A stretch of DNA of 64,000 bases from Streptomyces sp. NBC_01476 (lineage in GTDB: Bacteria; Actinomycetota; Actinomycetes; Streptomycetales; Streptomycetaceae). Each line of letters opens with the position of its first letter. The stretch's first letter is position 1. The notes below the pieces were generated by a model. That model saw only the letters and a program-made list of their open reading frames with translations, was not told where the DNA came from and did not search any database. The position numbers and the translations under genes are program-made. The stretch is taken from assembly GCF_036227265.1 (NCBI RefSeq), contig NZ_CP109446.1:1029501-1093500 (forward strand), in the 5' to 3' direction. This document shows, piece after piece, positions 54,224 through 61,298 of this stretch.

Positions 54224-54259
54224 GACCTGTCAGACCCGTCAGACCTGTCAGACCCGCAA
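54224..54259. repeat. 9-bp tandem repeat GACCTGTCA
   Basis: Four units (GACCTGTCA, GACCCGTCA, GACCTGTCA and a degenerate GACCCGCAA) directly upstream of the oxidoreductase start. May be a repeated regulator site or simple slippage. Confidence 0.6.
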
Positions 54260-54290
54260 CGTATCGATCCCGGAACATGGAGAAACGCCA

Positions 54291-55253
54291 GTGAAGGCAG
54301 TCACGATTCAGCGGTTCGGACCTCCCGAAGGTCTGGCGGTCATCGACCTCCCCGCCCCGGCACCCGCCGAGGGACAGGTCCTGATCGCCACCGAGGCGAT
54401 CGGCGTCGGCGGCGTCGACACCGTCATCCGCAGCGGTGCGCTGGCCGCCTACGGCTTCCAGGAGGGCCTCATCCCCGGTGGCGAGGTGGCCGGCACCGTG
54501 ACCGCGGCCGGCCGCGGCGTCGATCCGTCGTGGATCGGCCGGCGCGTGTGGGCGGCCACCGGCGTGGGCGGCGGCTACGTCGAACAGGCGGTCGCCCCGG
54601 TCGAGGAGGTCCTCCCCCTCCCCGCGCACCTGTCCGCCGTCGGCGCGGTGACGCTCGGCAGCTCAGGGGTGGTGGCCCACTTCGCTCTCGCGCACGCGCA
54701 CTTCGCTCCCGGCGAGGCCGTGCTGGTGCGCGGGGCGGCCGGCAGCATCGGGATCATGACCGTCCAGCTCGCGGCCCGTGGCGGCGCCGCCGCGGTGGCG
54801 GTCACGACGTCCTCGGCCGAGCGGGGCGGCCGCCTGCGCGAACTCGGCGCGACCCACGTGCTGGACCGGGCCGGCGCGCCGGGCGGGGACTCCCCCGCGG
54901 GCTACGACGTCATCGTGGACGTCGTGGCCGGTGCGGACATGCCGTCCTTCTTCGCCCGGCTCAACCCGAACGGCCGCATGGTGGCCGTCGGCGCGGTCGG
55001 CGGCCAACCGCCGGCCGACTTCGGCATGACGATGATGGCGGCGTTCCAGAAGTCGCTGTCTTTCGCCACCTTCAGTGCCGCCACCGTGAGCGGAGCCGGC
55101 CGGCATGCCGTGCGGACGGAGCAGTTCGCCGCCGCCGGCCGCGGCGAGCTGCGCACGGTGGTGCACGAGGTGCTGCCGCTGGAGCAGGCCGTGTCGGCGC
55201 ACCGGAAGATGGACGCCGGCGAGGTGTTCGGCCGGATCGTGCTGACACCGTAG
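54291..55253 (+). CDS. Zinc-free quinone oxidoreductase (MDR superfamily)
   Basis: 320 residues from GTG 54291 (ATGGAG upstream). NADPH-binding motif VRGAAGSIGIMTVQLA at about 145-160; N-terminal GroES-like domain lacks the zinc cysteines of alcohol dehydrogenases, as in QOR-type enzymes. Expected to reduce quinones or enones with NADPH. Divergent from a TetR regulator with a clear palindrome between them. A 20-bp tandem hairpin array starts two bases after its stop. Confidence 0.9.
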   Translation: MKAVTIQRFGPPEGLAVIDLPAPAPAEGQVLIATEAIGVGGVDTVIRSGALAAYGFQEGLIPGGEVAGTVTAAGRGVDPSWIGRRVWAATGVGGGYVEQAVAPVEEVLPLPAHLSAVGAVTLGSSGVVAHFALAHAHFAPGEAVLVRGAAGSIGIMTVQLAARGGAAAVAVTTSSAERGGRLRELGATHVLDRAGAPGGDSPAGYDVIVDVVAGADMPSFFARLNPNGRMVAVGAVGGQPPADFGMTMMAAFQKSLSFATFSAATVSGAGRHAVRTEQFAAAGRGELRTVVHEVLPLEQAVSAHRKMDAGEVFGRIVLTP

Positions 55254-55260
55254 GGCGGTG

Positions 55261-55380
55261 GCGGACCGCACGGAGCGGTGGCGGACCGCGCGGGCCGGTG
55301 GCGGACCGCGCGAAGCGGTGGCGGACCGCACGGAGCGGTGGCGGACCGCACGGAGCGGTGGCGGACCGCGCGAAGCGGGT
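55261..55380. repeat. Six tandem 20-bp units, each able to form a small hairpin
   Basis: Unit GCGGACCGCACGGAGCGGTG; copies at 55261, 55281, 55301, 55321, 55341, 55361 with few changes, after a partial copy at 55255. Each junction gives GCGGT-GGCGG-ACCGC, a 5-bp stem with 5-nt loop, so the RNA would carry a string of hairpins right after the stop codon at 55253. Confidence 0.9.
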
Positions 55381-55440
55381 TTCGGAGATGCGGGACAGGA
55401 CCGCTCGGGGCATCCTTGGCCCCCTGACGAGGGTTTTCTC

Positions 55441-55475
55441 CTGCCTCTTGGGACAACCGCTGTCCCAGGGGGCAG
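55441..55475. terminator. Terminator hairpin upstream of the GH3 lipoprotein gene
   Basis: 15-bp stem with two G-U pairs, loop ACCGC; ends the oxidoreductase transcript after the hairpin array. Confidence 0.75.
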
Positions 55476-55541
55476 GGAGTGGGGGCAGGACCCTGTTGCC
55501 CGGCCCTGTTCCGAACGACCGATGAGGTGCGAGGTTCCGCA

Positions 55542-56924
55542 GTGCGCCAGCCGAACGTCCCCCGTGTGCCGACCACCGCCCGCAGCGCGCCGACCGTTCC
55601 GGCGGCCCTCGCATCCCGGCCGGGGCGGCGCAGACGCCCGGTCCGCCGGCCGGCGCTCTCCGCGCTGGCCCTCGGCATGCTGGTCACCGTGGCGGCCTGT
55701 GGCAACGGGGGCGACGACACCCCCGCGACGTCGGCGCCGTCCACCTCCTCCCTGACGCCCTCGACCCCGGCGTCCACCACCGGCAGCCCCACCGCGAGTT
55801 CACCGTCACCGTCGCGCAGCGCCACCGCCGTACCGCCGGCGCCGACCACCAGGCAGTCCGGCAGCACCCAACCGGCGAGCTGCGTGGACCGGGCCGTGAG
55901 CGCGATGTCGCGGGCGCAGCAGGTCGGGCAGCTGTTCATGACGGCCGTGACCAGCACCGGAATGACGAGCGCCGAGGTGACCGCGATCAGCCGGGGGCGG
56001 GTCGGTTCTGTCATCCTGATCACGCACACCTCGGGCGGGACCTCGGTGGTCAAGCCGGTCACCGACCGGGTGCAGACGCTGGCGCCCACGGTGAAGGGCG
56101 CGCGGGTACGGATGCTGGTCTCCACCGACCAGGAGGGCGGCCAGGTCCAGGTGCTGAACGGCCCGGGCTTCAGCGCGATCCCGAGCGCGGTGACGCAAGG
56201 TCAGTGGTCGGCGTCCCGGCTGAAAAGCAGCGCGGCCCAGTGGGGACGGCAGCTCAAGGCCGCCGGGGTCAATATGAACCTGGCACCGGTCGGCGACACG
56301 GTGCCGCCCGACCTGGTGAACGTCAACGCGCCGATCGGCAGGCTGGACCGCGAGTTCGGCACCAACCCCTCGACGGTGGCCACCCACAGCACGGCCTTCC
56401 TGAACGGCATGCTGCAGGCCGGGGTGGTGCCGACCGTCAAGCACTTCCCGGGCCTCGGCCGGGTGACCGGCAACACCGACCTCAGCGCCGACGTGGTCGA
56501 CGGCACCACCACCCGCACCGATCCCTTTCTCCAGCCGTTCCGCAGCGCGATTCAGGCCGGAGTGCCGTTCGTGATGGTCTCGTCGGCGAAGTACAGCCGG
56601 ATCGACGCGGCTCACCAGGCGGCCTTCTCGCCCGCGGTGATGCGTCTGCTGCGCGACACGCTCGGTTTCAAGGGCGCGATCATCTCCGACGACCTGGGCA
56701 AGGCGGTGGCGGTCAGCGACCACACCCCGGCGCAGCGGGCGGTGGACTTCCTCGCGGCCGGCGGCACCATGGTGCTCACCGTCACCCCGGCCGACATCGT
56801 GCCGATGACGAGTGCGGTGATCAGCCGGATGGCGACCAATACCGCCTTCCGCACGGCGGTGAACGACAGCGTGCACCGGGTTCTCACCGCGAAGCGCAAC
56901 GCGGGTCTGCTGACGTGCGGATAA
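55542..56924 (+). CDS. GH3 lipoprotein, LpqI/NagZ-like beta-N-acetylhexosaminidase
   Basis: 460 residues from GTG 55542. A long Arg-rich N-region precedes the lipobox VTVAAC (Cys near 53), then a Ser/Thr/Pro linker (to about 110) and the GH3 barrel. TDQEGGQVQ binds substrate, KHFPGLGRVTGNTD contains the Lys-His pair, and IISDDLG holds the nucleophile Asp. Mycobacterial LpqI, with KHFPGLG, is a GlcNAc-releasing muropeptide hydrolase. The DSH loop of cytosolic NagZ is not seen in its usual place. Probably recycles wall fragments outside the membrane. Confidence 0.85.
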   Translation: MRQPNVPRVPTTARSAPTVPAALASRPGRRRRPVRRPALSALALGMLVTVAACGNGGDDTPATSAPSTSSLTPSTPASTTGSPTASSPSPSRSATAVPPAPTTRQSGSTQPASCVDRAVSAMSRAQQVGQLFMTAVTSTGMTSAEVTAISRGRVGSVILITHTSGGTSVVKPVTDRVQTLAPTVKGARVRMLVSTDQEGGQVQVLNGPGFSAIPSAVTQGQWSASRLKSSAAQWGRQLKAAGVNMNLAPVGDTVPPDLVNVNAPIGRLDREFGTNPSTVATHSTAFLNGMLQAGVVPTVKHFPGLGRVTGNTDLSADVVDGTTTRTDPFLQPFRSAIQAGVPFVMVSSAKYSRIDAAHQAAFSPAVMRLLRDTLGFKGAIISDDLGKAVAVSDHTPAQRAVDFLAAGGTMVLTVTPADIVPMTSAVISRMATNTAFRTAVNDSVHRVLTAKRNAGLLTCG

Positions 56925-56991
56925 ACCGTTCCGGCTGAACCATGTCAGCCAAAGCACCCCGGCCACGTGCGCTGTTCGTGGTTTACGGGCA

Positions 56992-57022
56992 CGGCCCGAC
57001 CGGATCCGCTCCGGTCGGGCCG
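56992..57022. terminator. Terminator of the GH3 lipoprotein gene
   Basis: 13-bp perfect stem CGGCCCGACCGGA / TCCGGTCGGGCCG with TCCGC loop. Confidence 0.85.
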
Positions 57023-57067
57023 CGGCATGTGATCGATCTCCCGCCATCAAAATGCAATCCGGGCGTA

Positions 57068-57082
57068 ACCATTGACAATGGT
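57068..57082. promoter_or_regulatory. Palindrome ACCATTG-A-CAATGGT over a TTGACA box
   Basis: Perfect 7-bp arms. The centre contains TTGACA (57072-57077), a candidate -35 of the operon promoter, so a bound repressor would block RNA polymerase. The regulator is not encoded in view. Confidence 0.55.
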
Positions 57083-57294
57083 ATGACCCTCAATCCATCC
57101 TGGCCGAAGTTCAGCCGCCCCGCCGAGGGAATCCGTACCCGGCGCCGCCGGCACAGCGTCAGCAACGCCGCTCCGCATGGCCGAAAGGCCATCGCGCCGC
57201 GTTATCTCCGCTCCCTTGATCTCCGAATGACCTTCGACACGGGCATGTCCCGAGCCTGCGACGAGGCCGGCTCAGAAACGGACGGTATCGACGA

Positions 57295-58374
57295 ATGTCA
57301 CGACCACCGAGCAGCTCAGCGCACGGCTTCGGGCCAACCCGCCGCCGTATGACAGCGGTTACCGCGATCGCCGGATCGGTCCTGCTGACCGGGGCCCTGG
57401 TCGCCGGATGCGGATCGACGTCAGGGGCCGGCGGCGGAGCACCCACCGTCACCATCGGAAAAGCGGTCGACACGGTCGGCTTCAGCGCCGTCGATGTGGC
57501 CATCGCCAAGGGCTACTTCAAGGACGCGGGCGTCAACGTCAAGACGGTGCTGCTGCAGGGCAGCAGCCAGACCAACGCCGCCCTGCAGGGCGGCAGCATC
57601 CAGCTCGCCACGCTCTCCTCCAACGCCCTTCTGCTGGCCACGAGTCAGGGCGTCCAGCTGCAGGCCGTGGCCTCGCTGGACTACGGCGCCTCGATCCAGT
57701 TCGTGGTCTCGAAGGACTGGATGGCCAAGAAGGGCATCACCGCGCAACAGCCGCTCAAGCAGCGCATCCAGGGGCTCAGGGGCGCGCAGGACGCGGCGAT
57801 CTCCTCCACCGGTACGCAGTTCCTGAAGCTGCTGCTCACCCAGTCGGGTGTGCCCACCTCATCGGTGAAGTACGTGACCGTCGGCTCGGACGCGGCGGGC
57901 GCCGCCGCGCTCCAGCACGGCACGCTGCAGATCTTCGTCGGCTCGCCCCCGGCCTCGTACTACATCGCCAGGAAAGCCGGCGCCGAGATCCTCGCCGGCG
58001 GTTCCGAGGTCCCGGAGTGGAAGAACATGGCCTACGACCTGCTGGTCACCACACCGTCCTATGCCCAGAGGAACACGCAGGCGACGAAGGCGGTCGCCAC
58101 TGCCATGGCCCGGGCGGAGAACCTGATGCGCACCGATCCGCGGGCGGTGCTCGCGCTGGAGACCGAGCACTTCCCCAGCTACAGCCAGGACGATCTGCTC
58201 AAGGCGCTGAAGAACGTGCAGTGGTCACCGGACGGGCAGTTCACCCAGGCGATGTGGAACGACGCGCTGGCCGTCACCAAGGACACCGGCCAGCTCGGCG
58301 GCGATGTGGACGTCTCCGAAGGCACGTTGTGGACGAATCAGTACATCGACAGGGCCGCCGCCCAGAAGCCGTAG
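57295..58374 (+). CDS. SsuA/NMT1-like substrate-binding lipoprotein
   Basis: 359 residues. Lipobox LVAGC (Cys near 42) after RRRMTAVTAIAGSVLLTG. NMT1/SsuA fold: TIGKAVDTVGFSAVDVAIAKGYFKDAGVNVKTV and later LQHGTLQIFVGSPPASYYIA. Class members bind alkanesulfonates, thiamine precursors, nitrate or hydantoins. ATP-binding and permease genes follow. Here the enzymes downstream suggest a hydantoin-like cyclic amide. The ribosome site is weak and the leader long. Confidence 0.9.
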   Translation: MSRPPSSSAHGFGPTRRRMTAVTAIAGSVLLTGALVAGCGSTSGAGGGAPTVTIGKAVDTVGFSAVDVAIAKGYFKDAGVNVKTVLLQGSSQTNAALQGGSIQLATLSSNALLLATSQGVQLQAVASLDYGASIQFVVSKDWMAKKGITAQQPLKQRIQGLRGAQDAAISSTGTQFLKLLLTQSGVPTSSVKYVTVGSDAAGAAALQHGTLQIFVGSPPASYYIARKAGAEILAGGSEVPEWKNMAYDLLVTTPSYAQRNTQATKAVATAMARAENLMRTDPRAVLALETEHFPSYSQDDLLKALKNVQWSPDGQFTQAMWNDALAVTKDTGQLGGDVDVSEGTLWTNQYIDRAAAQKP

Positions 58375-58470
58375 CGACGGCAGCGGACGCCGCCGGGGAC
58401 GGCCGCGCCGGCCGGCGTTCCCGGCGGGCGGACCGGGGCCCGCCGACCGAGCGAGAGGACAGCACCGACC

Positions 58471-59403
58471 ATGGATTCGACGGCAGCCTCTGCCACCAGG
58501 GACGACACGGACACCGGAGCCGGCGCCGCGGCGGACGCCGCCGGGCCCCGGCCGGCCATCCGCTTCACCGCGGTGGGGCAGCACTTCGCGCCGGCCACCG
58601 GCTCACCGTTCACCGCACTGCACGACGTGGATCTGACCATCGCCGACACGGAGTTCTGCTCCATCGTCGGCCCGAGCGGCTGCGGCAAGAGCACGCTGCT
58701 CAACATGGCCGCAGGACTGATCCGGCCCACCTCAGGCCAGGTCTTCGTCCAGGACCGGCAGGTCACCGACGTCAACACCCGTATCGGCTACGTCTCCCAG
58801 GACTCCCATCTCTTCCCCTGGATGACCGCCCGGCAGAACATCGAACTCGCCCTGGAGATCAAGGGATACGCCAAGGCCGAGCGGCACCGCCTCAGTGACG
58901 AGTGGCTGGAGCTGGTCGGGCTCGGCGGCTTCGCCGACTCCTATCCGCACCAGCTCTCCGGCGGCATGCAGAAGCGCTGCTCGATCGCCCGCACGCTCTG
59001 CTACGACCCCGGTGTGGTGCTGCTGGACGAGCCGTTCGCCGCGGTCGACGCGATCACCCGCTCGGTGCTCCAGGAGGTGCTGCTCGACCTGTGGTCCACC
59101 AAGCGCAAGAGCGTCATCTTCGTCACCCACGACCTCAACGAGGCCATCACGCTGTCCGACAAGGTCGTGGTGATGACCCGCAGGCCCGGCACCGTCAAGG
59201 CGGTCGTCGACATCCCGCTGGCCAGGCCGCGCAATGTCTACGAGATCGCCGGGACACCGGAGTTCGGCGAACTCCACCAGGAGCTGTGGCACTACTTCCA
59301 CACCGAGATCGACAAGGCGGAGGACGGCGGGAAGTATGCCGCGTCCGCCGACCGCGACAGCAGGCACGCACGGAAGGGAGCCGGTCATGGCGGTGGTGAG
59401 TGA
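58471..59403 (+). CDS. ABC transporter ATP-binding protein (SsuB/TauB family)
   Basis: 310 residues. Walker A GPSGCGKST at 67-75, signature LSGGMQKR, Walker B VVLLDEPFA, H-loop FVTHDLNEA. The first 30 residues are an Ala/Asp-rich extra segment. It powers the importer formed with the genes either side. Its last codons overlap the permease start (59387) by 17 nt. Confidence 0.95.
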   Translation: MDSTAASATRDDTDTGAGAAADAAGPRPAIRFTAVGQHFAPATGSPFTALHDVDLTIADTEFCSIVGPSGCGKSTLLNMAAGLIRPTSGQVFVQDRQVTDVNTRIGYVSQDSHLFPWMTARQNIELALEIKGYAKAERHRLSDEWLELVGLGGFADSYPHQLSGGMQKRCSIARTLCYDPGVVLLDEPFAAVDAITRSVLQEVLLDLWSTKRKSVIFVTHDLNEAITLSDKVVVMTRRPGTVKAVVDIPLARPRNVYEIAGTPEFGELHQELWHYFHTEIDKAEDGGKYAASADRDSRHARKGAGHGGGE

Positions 59404-60226
59404 GCAGCCGAGGGCCTCGGCGGCGGAGGGCGCCGACGTCGAACTGGGCCGCAGAGCCCGGCGGTTGCGGATACGCGGCGGGGCGGGGGTGTACCTCGGC
59501 CGGCTGGGCATCGTGGTGGTGGTGCTGGTCGCCTGGCAGCTGGCCAGCGGCACCCTGATCCCGAAGTACATGATCAGCGACCCCGGTGACGTGGTGCGGC
59601 GGCTCTACGACCTCTTCTCCTCCGGCAAGGTCTGGGGCGATCTGGGCATCACCACCGAGGAGTTGCTGCTCGGCTACTCGATCGGGGTGGTCGGCGGCCT
59701 GTTCGTCGGCGTGGTGCTGGGCACCTGGAAGACAGCCGCCGCAGTACTGGAACCGCTGCTCGCCGCCATCAACAGCGTCCCGAAGATCGCCCTGGCGCCG
59801 CTGTTCCTGCTCTGGTTCGGCATCGGCCTGGGCTCAAAGGTCGCCATCGCCGCGATGACCGTCTTCTTCGTGATGTTCTACAACGCCTACATGGGGATGA
59901 ACACGATTCCCCGGGGGCTGCTCGCCACCATGCAGATCATGGGCGCGAGCCGCTACCTGCTGATCCGGCGGCTGATTCTGCCGCAGCTGACCGTGCCGAT
60001 CCTGGCCGGTCTCAAGGCGGGCGTCTCCTTCGCGATGATCGGCGTGGTGGTCGGTGAGTTCGTCGCGGCCAACAGCGGCCTCGGTTATTACGTGCGCAAT
60101 TCGACCGACCTCTTCGACTCCCCCGGTGTCTATGCCGGAATCGTGCTGCTGATGGCGCTGGTGATGATCGGCGTCGGTCTGGTCACCCTGCTGGAACGCC
60201 GGCTGCTGCGCTGGCAGCGCTCCTGA
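59387..60226 (+). CDS. ABC transporter permease (SsuC/TauC family)
   Basis: 279 residues from ATG 59387, ribosome site GGAAGGGAG. About six transmembrane segments. EAA loop QIMGASRYLLIRRLILPQLTVPILAG near 180. Completes the importer with the binding lipoprotein and ATPase. The last gene of the transporter part; a 124-bp gap with short GTACGCCCC repeats precedes the dehydrogenase gene. Confidence 0.93.
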   Translation: MAVVSEQPRASAAEGADVELGRRARRLRIRGGAGVYLGRLGIVVVVLVAWQLASGTLIPKYMISDPGDVVRRLYDLFSSGKVWGDLGITTEELLLGYSIGVVGGLFVGVVLGTWKTAAAVLEPLLAAINSVPKIALAPLFLLWFGIGLGSKVAIAAMTVFFVMFYNAYMGMNTIPRGLLATMQIMGASRYLLIRRLILPQLTVPILAGLKAGVSFAMIGVVVGEFVAANSGLGYYVRNSTDLFDSPGVYAGIVLLMALVMIGVGLVTLLERRLLRWQRS

Positions 60227-60350
60227 ATTCCGTACGCCCCGTACGCCCCGTACGGCAATACGGCGGCCGGCGCATCCGGTTCAGGAAATCCCGTGCCACG
60301 CCGCCCGTGCGTCCTCCCTGTTCTGGTCCAGAAAAGCGAAAGAAGGAACG

Positions 60351-61298
60351 ATGTCGCATTCGGAACGCCCCGGCCCGACCGGGCAGCCGGCCGGACGGAA
60401 GCCGGTCGGCCTGATCGGACTCGGCGCCATGGGCCGTCCCGCCGCCGCATTCCTCGCCAAGGCGGGCCTGGACACGTACTGCTACGACGAGGACCGGGAG
60501 GTGATGGACCGGGTGGCCGCCCAGGGGGTACGGCCGAAGGGGTCGATCGCGGAACTGGCCGCCGCGAGCGAGGTGATCGTGCTGATGGTCCCCTCCGACC
60601 AGGACGTGATCGACGTCTGCTCCCCCGAGACCGGCGTGCTCTCCGCCGCCGCGCCCGGCTCGGTGGTGCTGATCTGCTCCTCGGTCACCCCGGACACCTG
60701 CGCCCTGGTAGCGCGCCAGGCGGCGCCGGCCGGTGTGGAGGTGCTGGACGCGGCGCTCACCGGCGGGGTCAGGGCCGCCGAAGCCGGCGAGATCAACCTG
60801 CTGGTCGGCGGCGACGAGTTGATCCTGGACAGCATCCGCCCGGAACTCGCGCCCTGGACCAAGACCGTCCACCACCTCGGCGGGCTGGGCTCGGGGCAGG
60901 TCGGCAAGACGGTCAACAACCTCTGCCACTGGGGCCAGTTGTCGGCGATCGTGGAGGCGCTGCGACTGGGCCGGGCGCTCGGGGTCTCCCCCACCAAGCT
61001 GCGCGCCGCCCTGCTGGACGGCCCGGCGGCGAGCCGCACCATCGCCGAGATGGAGCTGATGCGGCTGACCTGGCACCGCAAGGACCTCGCCAACGCGATG
61101 CTGATGGCCGCGTCGGCCGGCCAGGAACTCCCGGTGGCGACGACCGTACGGGAGGCGATGGAGCACATCACCGTCGCCGACATCGCCGCCCTGTACGCCG
61201 AGCCGGAGCCAGGACCCGGGCACGGGACGGACGCCGGGCCGGAGCCAGGACCCGGGCAGGGGACGGACGCCGGGCCGGGGCGGCAGGCGGTGCGCTGA
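60351..61298 (+). CDS. 3-Hydroxyisobutyrate-dehydrogenase-like NAD(P)-dependent oxidoreductase
   Basis: 315 residues. Rossmann GLIGLGAMGRP (about 18-28) and catalytic Lys in GSGQVGKTVNNLC. Oxidises a beta-hydroxyacid or reduces the semialdehyde in this family. Residues 284-end are Pro/Gly-rich (EPGPGHGTDAG) encoded by two 36-bp direct repeats (61203-61238 and 61239-61274), unusual for the family and probably disordered. Its stop overlaps the hydantoinase A start (TGATG). Confidence 0.88.
   Translation: MSHSERPGPTGQPAGRKPVGLIGLGAMGRPAAAFLAKAGLDTYCYDEDREVMDRVAAQGVRPKGSIAELAAASEVIVLMVPSDQDVIDVCSPETGVLSAAAPGSVVLICSSVTPDTCALVARQAAPAGVEVLDAALTGGVRAAEAGEINLLVGGDELILDSIRPELAPWTKTVHHLGGLGSGQVGKTVNNLCHWGQLSAIVEALRLGRALGVSPTKLRAALLDGPAASRTIAEMELMRLTWHRKDLANAMLMAASAGQELPVATTVREAMEHITVADIAALYAEPEPGPGHGTDAGPEPGPGQGTDAGPGRQAVR
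61203..61274 (+). repeat. Two 36-bp direct repeats inside the dehydrogenase 3' end
   Basis: Copies differ at one base (GCACGGG against GCAGGGG). In-frame length change, so the tail of the protein can vary without frameshift. Confidence 0.85.

Larger units (their letters stand above)
56925..57294. other. Regulatory region upstream of the hydantoinase operon (370 bp)
   Basis: Terminator hairpin at 56992-57022, then an ACCATTG-A-CAATGGT palindrome with an embedded TTGACA at 57068-57082, then about 210 nt of untranslated leader. No gene with normal codon bias is present. Confidence 0.6.

Noticed and set aside
55261..55380. CRISPR-like array
   Set aside because: Repeats are contiguous 20-bp units without unique spacers, and no cas genes are near.
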